Below are positions 6,165 through 12,080 of a stretch of DNA of 12,080 nt, piece after piece. The position numbers and the translations under genes were made by a program. Within the stretch, counting starts at the first letter, position 1. Each line of letters starts with the position of its first letter. The notes below the pieces were generated by a model. It was not told the origin of the DNA. It was given only the letters and a program-made list of their open reading frames with translations, and searched no databases. The stretch is from JBCBZH01 sp039815415 (lineage in GTDB: Bacteria; Bacteroidota; Rhodothermia; Rhodothermales; Rubricoccaceae). The DNA lies in assembly GCA_039815415.1 (NCBI GenBank), contig JBCBZH010000115.1, positions 1 to 12,080 on the forward strand. Reading direction: 5' to 3'.

Positions 6165-7331
6165 ATGTCTGATTTCTCTTCTGGCGACGGCGCGATCTCG
6201 CTCCCGGTCCTCTCTGCCGAGTTGGTGGCGGCTGTCGCTGACGGCCCCAAGCGTACGACGAGCCTCTACGGTCGCCGCACGCCGCTCGCGCACCCGGATC
6301 GCCAGCTCGACGCTCTGGATGCCGTCGAGCTGGCGATGGGACCGAGCGGGACGGGCTCGTTTCACCGCGACCTTGTGGCGAGCGGCTGGGCCAGCGGACT
6401 GACGCCCGCTCCGCTCGAGATCTTCCAGATCAACATCGGCAAGCTGTGCAACATGGCGTGTCGGCATTGCCACGTGGACTCGGGGCCGGACCGGACGGAG
6501 GAGAACATGGATCGCGCAGCGGTGGACGCGTGCCTCGCGGCCATCGACCGCATCCAGGCGCATCCCGATGGCGGATCGCTGCACACCGTGGACCTGACCG
6601 GCGGGGCGCCGGAGCTGAACCCGCACTTCGAGTACCTGGTCGATGAATGCGTGGCGCGAGGCCTGCACGTCATCGACCGTTGCAACCTGACCATCCTGAC
6701 GGTCCGGCGCTACCAGCATCTGCCCGAGTGGTTTGCCGAGCGGGGCGTGGAGGTGGCCTGTTCGCTGCCGCACTACCGCGAGCTGGGGACAGACGCCCAG
6801 CGCGGCGAAGGAACCTACATCAAGTCCCTCAAGGCGCTCGAAGCGCTCAATGCGGCAGGCTACGGACACGGAGATCCCAAGCGCGTCCTCACGCTTGTGA
6901 CCAACCCCGTAGGGTCGTTCCTGGCGGGCAACCAGGCTTCTCTCGAGGGCGAGTGGAAAGCCGCGCTCCAGCGCAACCACGGCGTCACGTTCGACCGTCT
7001 GTTCGCGCTCAACAACATGCCCATGAGCCGCTACCTCGAGTGGCTTATCGAGAAAGGCCAGCTCGAGGCCTACATGGAGCGCCTACTGGGAGCCTACAAT
7101 CCCGGCACGCTCGAGGGTGTGATGTGCCGAAACACGATATCGGTTGGCTGGGATGGGCGCATCTACGACTGCGATTTCAACCAGCAGCTCGAGATGGACG
7201 CGGCGGTGCCGTTCGCGCACGTCGCGGACTTCGAGCTGGCGGCGTGGCAGGCGCGGACCGTTCGCACGGCGCGGCACTGCTACGGCTGCACGGCGGGCGC
7301 CGGGTCCTCCTGCGGAGGGGCAACGGCATAG
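6165..7331 (+). CDS. arsS: Radical SAM enzyme ArsS of arsenosugar biosynthesis (388 aa, Cys form)
   Basis: ArsS uses S-adenosylmethionine to make the adenosyl-derived arsenosugar scaffold from methylated arsenic made by ArsM. The 4Fe-4S motif is CNMACRHC (Cys95, Cys99, Cys102), set in FQINIGKLCNMACRHCHVD, typical of this family. LTGGAPELNPHF follows. The C-terminal domain has VMCRNTISVGWDGRIYDCDFNQ and ends HCYGCTAGAGSSCGGATA with Cys372, Cys375 and Cys383. In some homologues the residue at the Cys383 position is selenocysteine; here the codon at 7311-7313 is TGC. I chose ATG at 6165. An upstream TTG (6078) would add a signal-like hydrophobic segment, improbable for a cytosolic enzyme. No arsM is present in the window, so the pathway must be completed elsewhere. 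Confidence 0.93.
   Translation: MSDFSSGDGAISLPVLSAELVAAVADGPKRTTSLYGRRTPLAHPDRQLDALDAVELAMGPSGTGSFHRDLVASGWASGLTPAPLEIFQINIGKLCNMACRHCHVDSGPDRTEENMDRAAVDACLAAIDRIQAHPDGGSLHTVDLTGGAPELNPHFEYLVDECVARGLHVIDRCNLTILTVRRYQHLPEWFAERGVEVACSLPHYRELGTDAQRGEGTYIKSLKALEALNAAGYGHGDPKRVLTLVTNPVGSFLAGNQASLEGEWKAALQRNHGVTFDRLFALNNMPMSRYLEWLIEKGQLEAYMERLLGAYNPGTLEGVMCRNTISVGWDGRIYDCDFNQQLEMDAAVPFAHVADFELAAWQARTVRTARHCYGCTAGAGSSCGGATA
6300..6335. repeat. 13-bp perfect inverted repeat inside arsS, two motif copies
   Basis: CGCCAGCTCGACG (6300-6312) and CGTCGAGCTGGCG (6323-6335) are exact reverse complements separated by 10 bases. Each arm holds one copy of the iterated 9-mer. The bases encode RQLDALDAVELA in ArsS, so a strong hairpin can form in the early coding region of the mRNA. 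The symmetry extends four bases past the 9-mer on the loop side. Confidence 0.85.
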
Positions 7332-7437
7332 GTGCATTCCTCGCAAGAGCGTGGGGCAACAGATCGAGCTGGCGAGTGTCTTGGGGAGTACCTGTCCCTG
7401 GAAGAGGCGCACGCTCCCTAATCTCTACGCCGCTCCT

Positions 7438-8244
7438 ATGCACCGATTGATTGGCCTTCCTCTCGTTATGGTTGTGGCGATGGCCGCGAGTTGCCAGACG
7501 CCACGCGACACCCTCGATGTCCTCTTCGTTGGCAACAGCTACATCTACTTCAACAACCTGCCGGGGATGGTTGAGGACATCTCGGTGGCCTTGGGCGGGC
7601 CTGTCGTTCGAAGCGTTGCGCACACGTACGGAGGCATGATGCTCGAAGAGCACATCGACAATGGACAGGTAGACAGCCTCTTGGAAGCAGGCCCGAATGA
7701 CGGGGAGTGGGAGTGGGTGCTCCTCCAGGAGCAGAGCACGCTCGGCGCTCGGTTTCGAGAGGGGCCAGGAGCGCTCGGGAGCCCCGAGGCGTTCCACACC
7801 GCGACACGGGAGTTGGCGTCAATGATTCGAGCTGTAGACGCTGAGCCTGCTCTCTACATGACATGGGCGAAGGAGGCCTTTCCAGGCCAGATCGAGGCGC
7901 TGAGTCAGGCCTACCTCTCGATTGGGTCGGAACTCGAACTGGACGTGGCGAAGGTCGGGGAGGCGTGGGCAGAGGTGCGTCGGCTGCGCCCTGAGTTCAG
8001 CTTGTACACTCGGGACGGCTCACATCCCAACGCGGCGGGCAGTTATCTCGCTGCGTGCGTGATCTACGCGATGCTGACTGGAGAGAGCCCCGTCGGCGCG
8101 CCAGCAGAGTTGAGGGGCGCACCGTGGAATCGAGCTGGCGTGGTCGAGTCGTCAGCTCGAAGCGTTCTGGTATCGTTGCCGACGTCTGACGCCGAGTTCT
8201 TGCAAGGCGTCGCGGCGGAGGTTGCAGGGGTTGAGAGGCCGTAA
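7438..8244 (+). CDS. SGNH/GDSL-hydrolase-like exported lipoprotein (268 aa)
   Basis: The N terminus MHRLIGLPLVMVVAMAASCQ is a short export signal with a possible lipobox (AASC, Cys19), so a membrane-anchored exported protein is likely. After it, VLFVGNSYIYFNNLP carries the block I Ser34 of SGNH hydrolases in the GNS form rather than GDS. WVLLQEQST (about 93-101) is typical of this subgroup, and TRDGSHPNAAG supplies the Asp193/His196 pair of block V. The Asn block is not obvious to me. Substrate is unknown; related families are esterases and carbohydrate deacetylases. It begins 106 bp after arsS on the same strand, without a Shine-Dalgarno, and is convergent with the CBS gene. A link to arsenosugar metabolism has no support beyond proximity. 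Confidence 0.85.
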   Translation: MHRLIGLPLVMVVAMAASCQTPRDTLDVLFVGNSYIYFNNLPGMVEDISVALGGPVVRSVAHTYGGMMLEEHIDNGQVDSLLEAGPNDGEWEWVLLQEQSTLGARFREGPGALGSPEAFHTATRELASMIRAVDAEPALYMTWAKEAFPGQIEALSQAYLSIGSELELDVAKVGEAWAEVRRLRPEFSLYTRDGSHPNAAGSYLAACVIYAMLTGESPVGAPAELRGAPWNRAGVVESSARSVLVSLPTSDAEFLQGVAAEVAGVERP

Positions 8245-8333
8245 TGAGAGGGAGCATCTGTCCACCACCAGCTCGACGCGTCGGTCTTGGCGTGGGTGGA
8301 GCGAGGGTCCCGCACGTCCCCCCGGAGTGAGGG
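8245..8333. other. Convergent intergenic gap with short dyads
   Basis: This 89-bp gap lies between the ends of the SGNH gene (plus) and the CBS gene (minus). It holds the 10-bp palindrome CGACGCGTCG (8274-8283) flanked by TCCACC (8261-8266) and GGTGGA (8295-8300), which could form a weak stem. No T tract follows on either strand, so I do not call a terminator. Confidence 0.3.
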
Positions 8334-8744
8334 TCAGACGTTGGCGAGGCCTGCGGCCATCCGAAGCACGTCGGCGGTGGTCACGATGCCCACTAGGCGC
8401 CCGTCGTCGATCACGGGCAGGGCCGAGACATCGTGGCGCAGCATGGTATCCGCAGCTTCCTGGACCGACATCGTCAGGTCGGCCGTGATGGCATACCGGG
8501 ACATGATCTCGCGCAGGGTCCGGTCCACATTGGGGCCTGTGTCCTGGTCGTACGGTGTCAGTCCGAGGGAGGGGCCTGCTGCGCGGAGCACGTCACGGTC
8601 TGAGACGACGCCCAGAAGACGATCTCCATCGACAATGGGGAGATGCCGGAAGCCTCCTTCCCGAAAGCGATTGCGGGCATCGAGGACAGTTTCGTCGGGG
8701 GTAGCGGTCTCCACGGTAGGAGACATGATGTCGCGGATGGTCAT
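8334..8744 (-). CDS. Tandem CBS-domain protein (136 aa)
   Basis: The protein consists of just two CBS motifs, which together form a Bateman module that usually binds adenine nucleotides such as AMP, ATP or S-adenosylmethionine. The first covers about residues 1-57 (MTIRDIMSPTVETATPDETVL..., FRHLPIVDGDRLLGVVSDRDVLR). The second covers about 78-132 (REIMSRYAITADLTMSVQEAA..., VSALPVIDDGRLVGIVTTADVLR). A short linker with DQDTGPN separates them. No effector domain is attached, and no enzyme, channel or transporter that it could regulate lies next to it, so the target is unknown. The ATG at 8744 begins the first motif directly. The sequence just upstream is pyrimidine-rich with no Shine-Dalgarno. 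Confidence 0.93.
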   Translation of the reverse strand: MTIRDIMSPTVETATPDETVLDARNRFREGGFRHLPIVDGDRLLGVVSDRDVLRAAGPSLGLTPYDQDTGPNVDRTLREIMSRYAITADLTMSVQEAADTMLRHDVSALPVIDDGRLVGIVTTADVLRMAAGLANV

Positions 8745-8788
8745 GGGAGGGAACGGAGGGCGGAGTCAGACGCTACGTCGAGCCAGAA

Positions 8789-8832
8789 CCCCTGGCCGCA
8801 CGCACAGACCGCTTGTGCGTGTCGGGCTGGGG
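8789..8832. other. GC-rich hairpin in the divergent CBS / L,D-transpeptidase gap
   Basis: The core is a perfect 8-bp inverted repeat, CACGCACA (8799-8806) and TGTGCGTG (8814-8821), with a 7-base loop. The stem continues outward as CCG/CGG with one bulged T (8822), a 3x3 internal loop, and CCCC (8789-8792) with GGGG (8829-8832), giving 15 pairs in all. There is no T tract on either side. The whole 293-bp gap (8745-9037) holds no gene I can support; this hairpin is its clearest structure and may lie in a leader of either divergent gene. Confidence 0.45.
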
Positions 8833-9037
8833 CGCGTGCGGGTGCCGGGGTTGCCCTCACGCCAGAGGGAGGGAAGGGCCAGGCCTCACATCCAGATGCG
8901 CAATCGCCTCGCGGACTCAACCGGCATGGGAGGGCGTCCATCCACTGGGTTTGAACCGACGTTCTGGTTGCTTCCTTCCGGTCACTCGTTGAGATCCTCG
9001 CCGAGCCCGAAGCCAGAGACCATGACCTCTGAGTCCA

Positions 9038-10501
9038 ATGCGTGGCATTCTCTATTGGGGATTTGTCTTCGGACTTGCACTCGCTTGCGAGGCCCAGGAC
9101 ATAGAGGCATCCATGCTCGACAGGGCACTGGATGACGGGCCCTATGCTGCTGAAGCGCAGGCGTTCTACGCTGAGCGGGGCCATGAGCCGCTGTGGACGC
9201 GCCCTGCGTCCTCTGATCTATCGGCCCCTGGCCACCAGCTCGTGGATGCGCTGGCGCGAGCGGGTGACGATGGCCTGGTGCCCGACGACTATCTGGCCCC
9301 GCTTCCAGCAGATCCTACCCGCCGAGAGGCTGCGCTCACGCGAGCCTTCCTCACGTTCTGTGAGCACCTGATGCAAGGCCGCGTGACGCCTCGGAGCGTC
9401 CATCGAGATTGGCTGACAGAGCGGCGTCGTCTGGATGCCGGTGAAGCGCTTCGGCTAGCCGCTCGCAGCGGTCCTGAGGCTTCAATCTGGATGGCGCGCC
9501 CACCCCATCTGGGATATGCACGCCTCCGGGATGCGCTCGCCCGGCTCCGCGCGCAGTCCCAGACTCCTTGGTCGCCGATTCCTGAAGGTCCACCGCTGAA
9601 ACAAGGCGATGCAGACAGTCCTGCTCTCGGAGTCCTTCGAGACCGATTGGTCGCTCTGGGCAATCTGGAGAGCCGCCGCGATGGTCCGTTTGACACGGAG
9701 CTTGACGAAGCCGTTCGGCGCTTTCAAGAGCGTTTCGGGCTGGAGGTGGATGGCGTCGTTGGACCAGCGACGCGCTCAGCGCTCAACAGAACGCCAGCGG
9801 ACTGGGCGCATCTGGTGTCGTTGAATATGGAGCGCTGGCGGTGGCTCCCAGCAGATCTCGGGACGCGGCACGTATGGATCGACGTTGCGGGCATGACGAC
9901 GGCTCTCGTGGAACGTGGGCGAGAAGTATGGACGGCTCGGACGATTGTTGGGACGACTCGGACGCCAACGCCAGGGTTTACCTCTACGATCACCCATGTC
10001 GTACTGAGCCCCTACTGGAACATCCCAGAGAGCATTGCGCGTGCCGAGATTCGCCCGCGCATCGCCCGAGATCCCCGGTACCTCGCCCGTCACCACATGG
10101 AGCGTCTTCCTGGAGGCGCCTTGCGGCAGCGACCCGGACCGGACAATCCGCTCGGCCCCGTCAAGTTCATCTTCGAGACGCCATTCGGCGTCCGCCTCCA
10201 TGGAACGTCCTCGCCATCCTTGTATGAGGTGCGCGTCCGCACCTTCAGCCACGGCTGCATCCGGGTCGAAGACCCGCTTGAGCTGGCGGATCGGCTTCTT
10301 CCAGACTTGGATTCCGAGCGGATCCAGGCTGTGGTTGCGGCTCAGAACGAGGAGTGGGTCGAACTCCAGGCTCCGCTGCCGATCTATTCAACCTATTGGA
10401 CAGCCCACGTGGATTCAGGTGGAGCCCTTCGCTTCAGGCACGACATCTATGGCCGAGATCGAGCGTTGACCCGGCGTCTGGGAGTGTCGCCAGCTCGCTG
10501 A
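9038..10501 (+). CDS. L,D-transpeptidase, YcbB/LdtD-like, exported (487 aa)
   Basis: This exported enzyme probably cross-links or remodels peptidoglycan through the YkuD catalytic domain. In order: a signal peptide (about 1-19, ending near ALACEAQ), a YcbB-type scaffold region with FYAERGHEPLW (43-53), a peptidoglycan-binding domain (about 197-250, with LDEAVRRFQERFGLEVDGVVGPATRSALN in outline), and the YkuD domain (about 277-420). The latter contains SPYWNIPESIARAEI and the catalytic SHGCIRVEDP with Cys407 and His405; His389 precedes it. This order matches E. coli LdtD, though the protein is shorter than that enzyme. The cysteine in ALAC does not make a canonical lipobox. The gene stands alone, divergent from the CBS gene, with no Shine-Dalgarno. 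A copy of the iterated 9-mer lies across its last codons. Confidence 0.93.
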   Translation: MRGILYWGFVFGLALACEAQDIEASMLDRALDDGPYAAEAQAFYAERGHEPLWTRPASSDLSAPGHQLVDALARAGDDGLVPDDYLAPLPADPTRREAALTRAFLTFCEHLMQGRVTPRSVHRDWLTERRRLDAGEALRLAARSGPEASIWMARPPHLGYARLRDALARLRAQSQTPWSPIPEGPPLKQGDADSPALGVLRDRLVALGNLESRRDGPFDTELDEAVRRFQERFGLEVDGVVGPATRSALNRTPADWAHLVSLNMERWRWLPADLGTRHVWIDVAGMTTALVERGREVWTARTIVGTTRTPTPGFTSTITHVVLSPYWNIPESIARAEIRPRIARDPRYLARHHMERLPGGALRQRPGPDNPLGPVKFIFETPFGVRLHGTSSPSLYEVRVRTFSHGCIRVEDPLELADRLLPDLDSERIQAVVAAQNEEWVELQAPLPIYSTYWTAHVDSGGALRFRHDIYGRDRALTRRLGVSPAR

Positions 10502-10851
10502 CGGCGTGTAGGGCACCGAGCACACCGGGAAGGGTGGGCTCAGAGGGGGAGGCGGTTCGCGCTTCGGAGCGAGAGGGCTCGGAACATCTGGATGCCAGGT
10601 CCGCATCGGAGAGCCATGAGTAAGAGGCCGCGAACGCGAGTGGCGCCCGATTCGGAGAGCCTCTTTCAGGCCTCGCCGGAGTGGCCGAACAGACCCTCCA
10701 GGCGCAATGGAAGACGTGCCATCGGGCTGGCGATGTAAGGGCATGCCCTACACGCGGCGTGGGGGGAGGCCGACAAGTCGCTGCGGGGCGCGCCGCCGCA
10801 ACGACTCCTGCCAGCTGCCGATTCTTGGCTCGTCACCCGACCCGCTTCTGC
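10502..10851. other. 350-bp intergenic region before ccoN
   Basis: No gene is supported here. I see no FNR-type TTGAT-N4-ATCAA site, no Bacteroidota-type promoter I would defend, and no T-rich terminator for the L,D-transpeptidase gene. Minor dyads include CGCT-TCGG-AGCG (10560-10571). The one notable structure is the hairpin at 10776-10806, listed separately. The region is less GC-balanced than the genes, with G-rich runs at about 10530-10555 and 10758-10768. Confidence 0.4.
10776..10806 (+). other. Hairpin in the ccoN upstream region
   Basis: AGTCG (10776-10780) pairs with CGACT (10802-10806) and TGCGG (10782-10786) with CCGCA (10796-10800). One C/A mismatch separates the two blocks, and the 9-base loop is GC-only. 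It ends 45 bp before the ccoN start codon and is not followed by T residues. If it is transcribed it would be a stable 5' leader element; a regulator dyad is the alternative. Confidence 0.4.
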
Positions 10852-12080
10852 ATGTCCTTGTCTTCTGCTGCGCCTGCAGCACCCGCCACGTCCGCTGCAT
10901 CCGCCAGCTCGGAGCGCTTTGAGGTGTTCAGCTACGACGACAAGATCGTCCGCTGGTTCGTGATCGCCACGGTCATCTGGGGCTTCGTCGGGATGCTCGT
11001 GGGAGCGCTCCTGGCGCTCCAACTCCCGTGGCCGGAGGCCAACCTCGGGGAGTACCTCTCCTTCGGACGGCTCCGCCCGCTGCACACCAACGCGGTGATC
11101 TTCGCCTTCGCGGGCAACGCCATCTTCGCGGCCATCTACTACTCCACGCAGCGGCTCTGCAAGGCGCGGATGTTCTCGGATGTGATGAGTAAGATCCACT
11201 TCTGGGGATGGCAGGCCATCATTGTGTCCGCTGCCCTGACGCTGCCGCTCGGCATCACCACCTCCAAGGAGTACGCCGAGCTGGAGTGGCCCATCGACAT
11301 CGCCATCGCGGTCATCTGGGTCATCTTCGCGGTCAACTTCTTCGGGACGCTCTACAAGCGGCGTGAGAAGCACATGTACGTGGCGCTCTGGTTTTACATC
11401 GCCACCATCGTGACGGTGGCCGTGCTCCACATCGGCAACAGCCTTGCGCTGCCGGTGGGGATGTTCAAGAGCTATCCCATCTACATGGGCATCCAGGACG
11501 CGCTGGTGCAGTGGTGGTACGGCCACAACGCGGTGGCCTTCTTCCTGACGACGCCCTTCCTGGGGCTGATGTACTACTTCCTCCCGAAAGCGGCCGAGCG
11601 CCCGGTGTTCTCCTACCGGCTCTCCATCGTCCACTTCTGGAGCCTCGTGTTCATCTACATCTGGGCCGGGCCGCACCACCTCCAGTACACGGCCGTCCCG
11701 GAGTGGGCCGCTACGCTGGGTATGGTCTTCTCCGTGATGCTTTGGATGCCCTCCTGGGGCGGCATGATCAACGGCCTCTTTACGCTGCGCGGCGCGTGGC
11801 ACAAGCTGCGCGATAGCGTGGTGCTCAAGATGTTCGTGATCGGCATCACGTTCTACGGCATGTCCACCTTCGAGGGCCCGACGCTCTCCGTCAAGACCGT
11901 CAACGCGCTCTCGCACTACACGGACTGGAACATCGCCCACGTCCACTCGGGCGCCCTCGGCTGGAATGGCTTCATGACCTTCGGCATGATCTACTGGCTG
12001 GCGCCGAAGCTGTGGCGGACCAAGCTGTGGTCCGATCGCCTCGCCAACGCGCACTTCTGGATCGGCACCATCGGCATCCT
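10852..12080 (+). CDS. ccoN: cbb3-type cytochrome c oxidase subunit I, CcoN, 3' end cut by window edge
   Basis: CcoN is the haem-copper catalytic subunit of the high-affinity, proton-pumping cbb3 oxidase in the inner membrane. The visible 409 residues include the low-spin haem ligand region RPLHTNAVIF (His78), the CuB ligand in QWWYGHNAVAFF (His225), the Tyr in SYRLSIVHFW (Tyr255), AGPHHLQYT (His275/His276, CuB), and IAHVHSGALGWNG (His363/His365, haem b3 and haem b). The first 20 residues are an Ala/Ser-rich cytosolic extension ahead of ERFEVFSYDDKIVRWF. In Bacteroidota ccoN is often fused to ccoO, which cannot be judged here. The ATG at 10852 has no Shine-Dalgarno. A copy of the iterated 9-mer (10902-10910) lies within the Ala/Ser-rich start. 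Confidence 0.97.
   Translation, partial: MSLSSAAPAAPATSAASASSERFEVFSYDDKIVRWFVIATVIWGFVGMLVGALLALQLPWPEANLGEYLSFGRLRPLHTNAVIFAFAGNAIFAAIYYSTQRLCKARMFSDVMSKIHFWGWQAIIVSAALTLPLGITTSKEYAELEWPIDIAIAVIWVIFAVNFFGTLYKRREKHMYVALWFYIATIVTVAVLHIGNSLALPVGMFKSYPIYMGIQDALVQWWYGHNAVAFFLTTPFLGLMYYFLPKAAERPVFSYRLSIVHFWSLVFIYIWAGPHHLQYTAVPEWAATLGMVFSVMLWMPSWGGMINGLFTLRGAWHKLRDSVVLKMFVIGITFYGMSTFEGPTLSVKTVNALSHYTDWNIAHVHSGALGWNGFMTFGMIYWLAPKLWRTKLWSDRLANAHFWIGTIGI

Larger units (their letters stand above)
737..10910. repeat. Dispersed iterated motif GAGCTGGCG (17 copies)
   Basis: Exact copies on the plus strand start at 2019, 3415, 4119, 4599, 4648, 4726, 6327, 7233, 7366, 8132 and 10280. Copies on the minus strand (seen as CGCCAGCTC) start at 737, 2010, 2504, 6300, 10488 and 10902. 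In 15 of 17 the preceding base is C, giving CGAGCTGGCG; in 10 of 17 it is TCGAGCTGGCG. Four copies are non-coding (2010, 2019, 2504, 7366). The rest encode ELA, RAG, RQL, A-S-S or P-A-R depending on frame and strand, so codon or protein preference does not explain them. One-substitution relatives such as GGGCTGGCG occur at 3174, 5304 and 10724. Confidence 0.8.

Noticed and set aside
8945..8975. tRNA-like T-arm (GGTTCAAACC on the minus strand)
   Set aside because: The flanking stem bases do not pair and no acceptor, D or anticodon arms are found around it.
737..10910. Iterated motif as a copy of E. coli Chi (GCTGGTGG) or a KOPS-type polarised site
   Set aside because: GCTGGCG only partly matches Chi, and copies lie on both strands, including inverted pairs; a Chi-like role cannot be excluded but is not favoured from this window.
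10666..12054. Minus-strand open frame of 462 codons
   Set aside because: It lies antisense to ccoN and is dominated by Arg/Glu/His/Asp, as expected from the complement of a membrane protein gene.
1..12080. CRISPR array, IS element or prophage
   Set aside because: No regularly spaced direct repeats, transposase or phage-like genes were seen on either strand.

Overview
The window comes from a GC-rich bacterial chromosome, most likely a member of the Bacteroidota/Rhodothermota such as a Rubrivirga- or Rubricoccus-like marine organism. Three things suggest this. The CcoN sequence at the right end is of the Bacteroidota kind. Most genes lack a Shine-Dalgarno sequence. The feo operon carries two stand-alone FeoA proteins. 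The taxonomic call is inference; no rRNA is present.

Layout from left to right. (1) Positions 1-1927, minus strand: a ferrous iron uptake operon, feoA paralogue > feoA > feoB, with feoB running off the left edge. (2) 2060-2470, minus: a MenI/YdiI-type hotdog acyl-CoA thioesterase. Divergent from it is a small three-helix membrane protein of unknown function (2696-3052, plus), with a long hairpin between them. (3) 3075-5588, minus: a two-gene unit, an unusual membrane-anchored GAF-like/degenerate GGDEF-like protein followed after 3 bp by phosphopentomutase (deoB). (4) 5707-7331, plus: an AhpD/peroxidase-like protein and the radical SAM enzyme ArsS, the conserved pair of bacterial arsenosugar biosynthesis. 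(5) 7438-8244, plus: a probable SGNH-hydrolase lipoprotein. (6) 8334-8744, minus: a protein made only of two CBS domains. (7) 9038-10501, plus: a YcbB-like L,D-transpeptidase. (8) 10852 to the right edge, plus: ccoN, the catalytic subunit of cbb3-type cytochrome oxidase.

Most of these are housekeeping or accessory metabolic genes without obvious joint function; feo iron uptake and the haem/copper oxidase are only loosely related. No tRNA, rRNA, IS element or CRISPR array was seen.

The most striking signal is not a gene. The 9-mer GAGCTGGCG (usually CGAGCTGGCG) occurs 17 times on the two strands of this 12-kb window, where well under one copy is expected by chance. It lies in five reading contexts inside genes and also between genes, twice as closely spaced inverted pairs. 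This is the behaviour of a highly iterated DNA-level signal such as a DNA uptake sequence or the cyanobacterial HIP1 element. Its function here is unproven.
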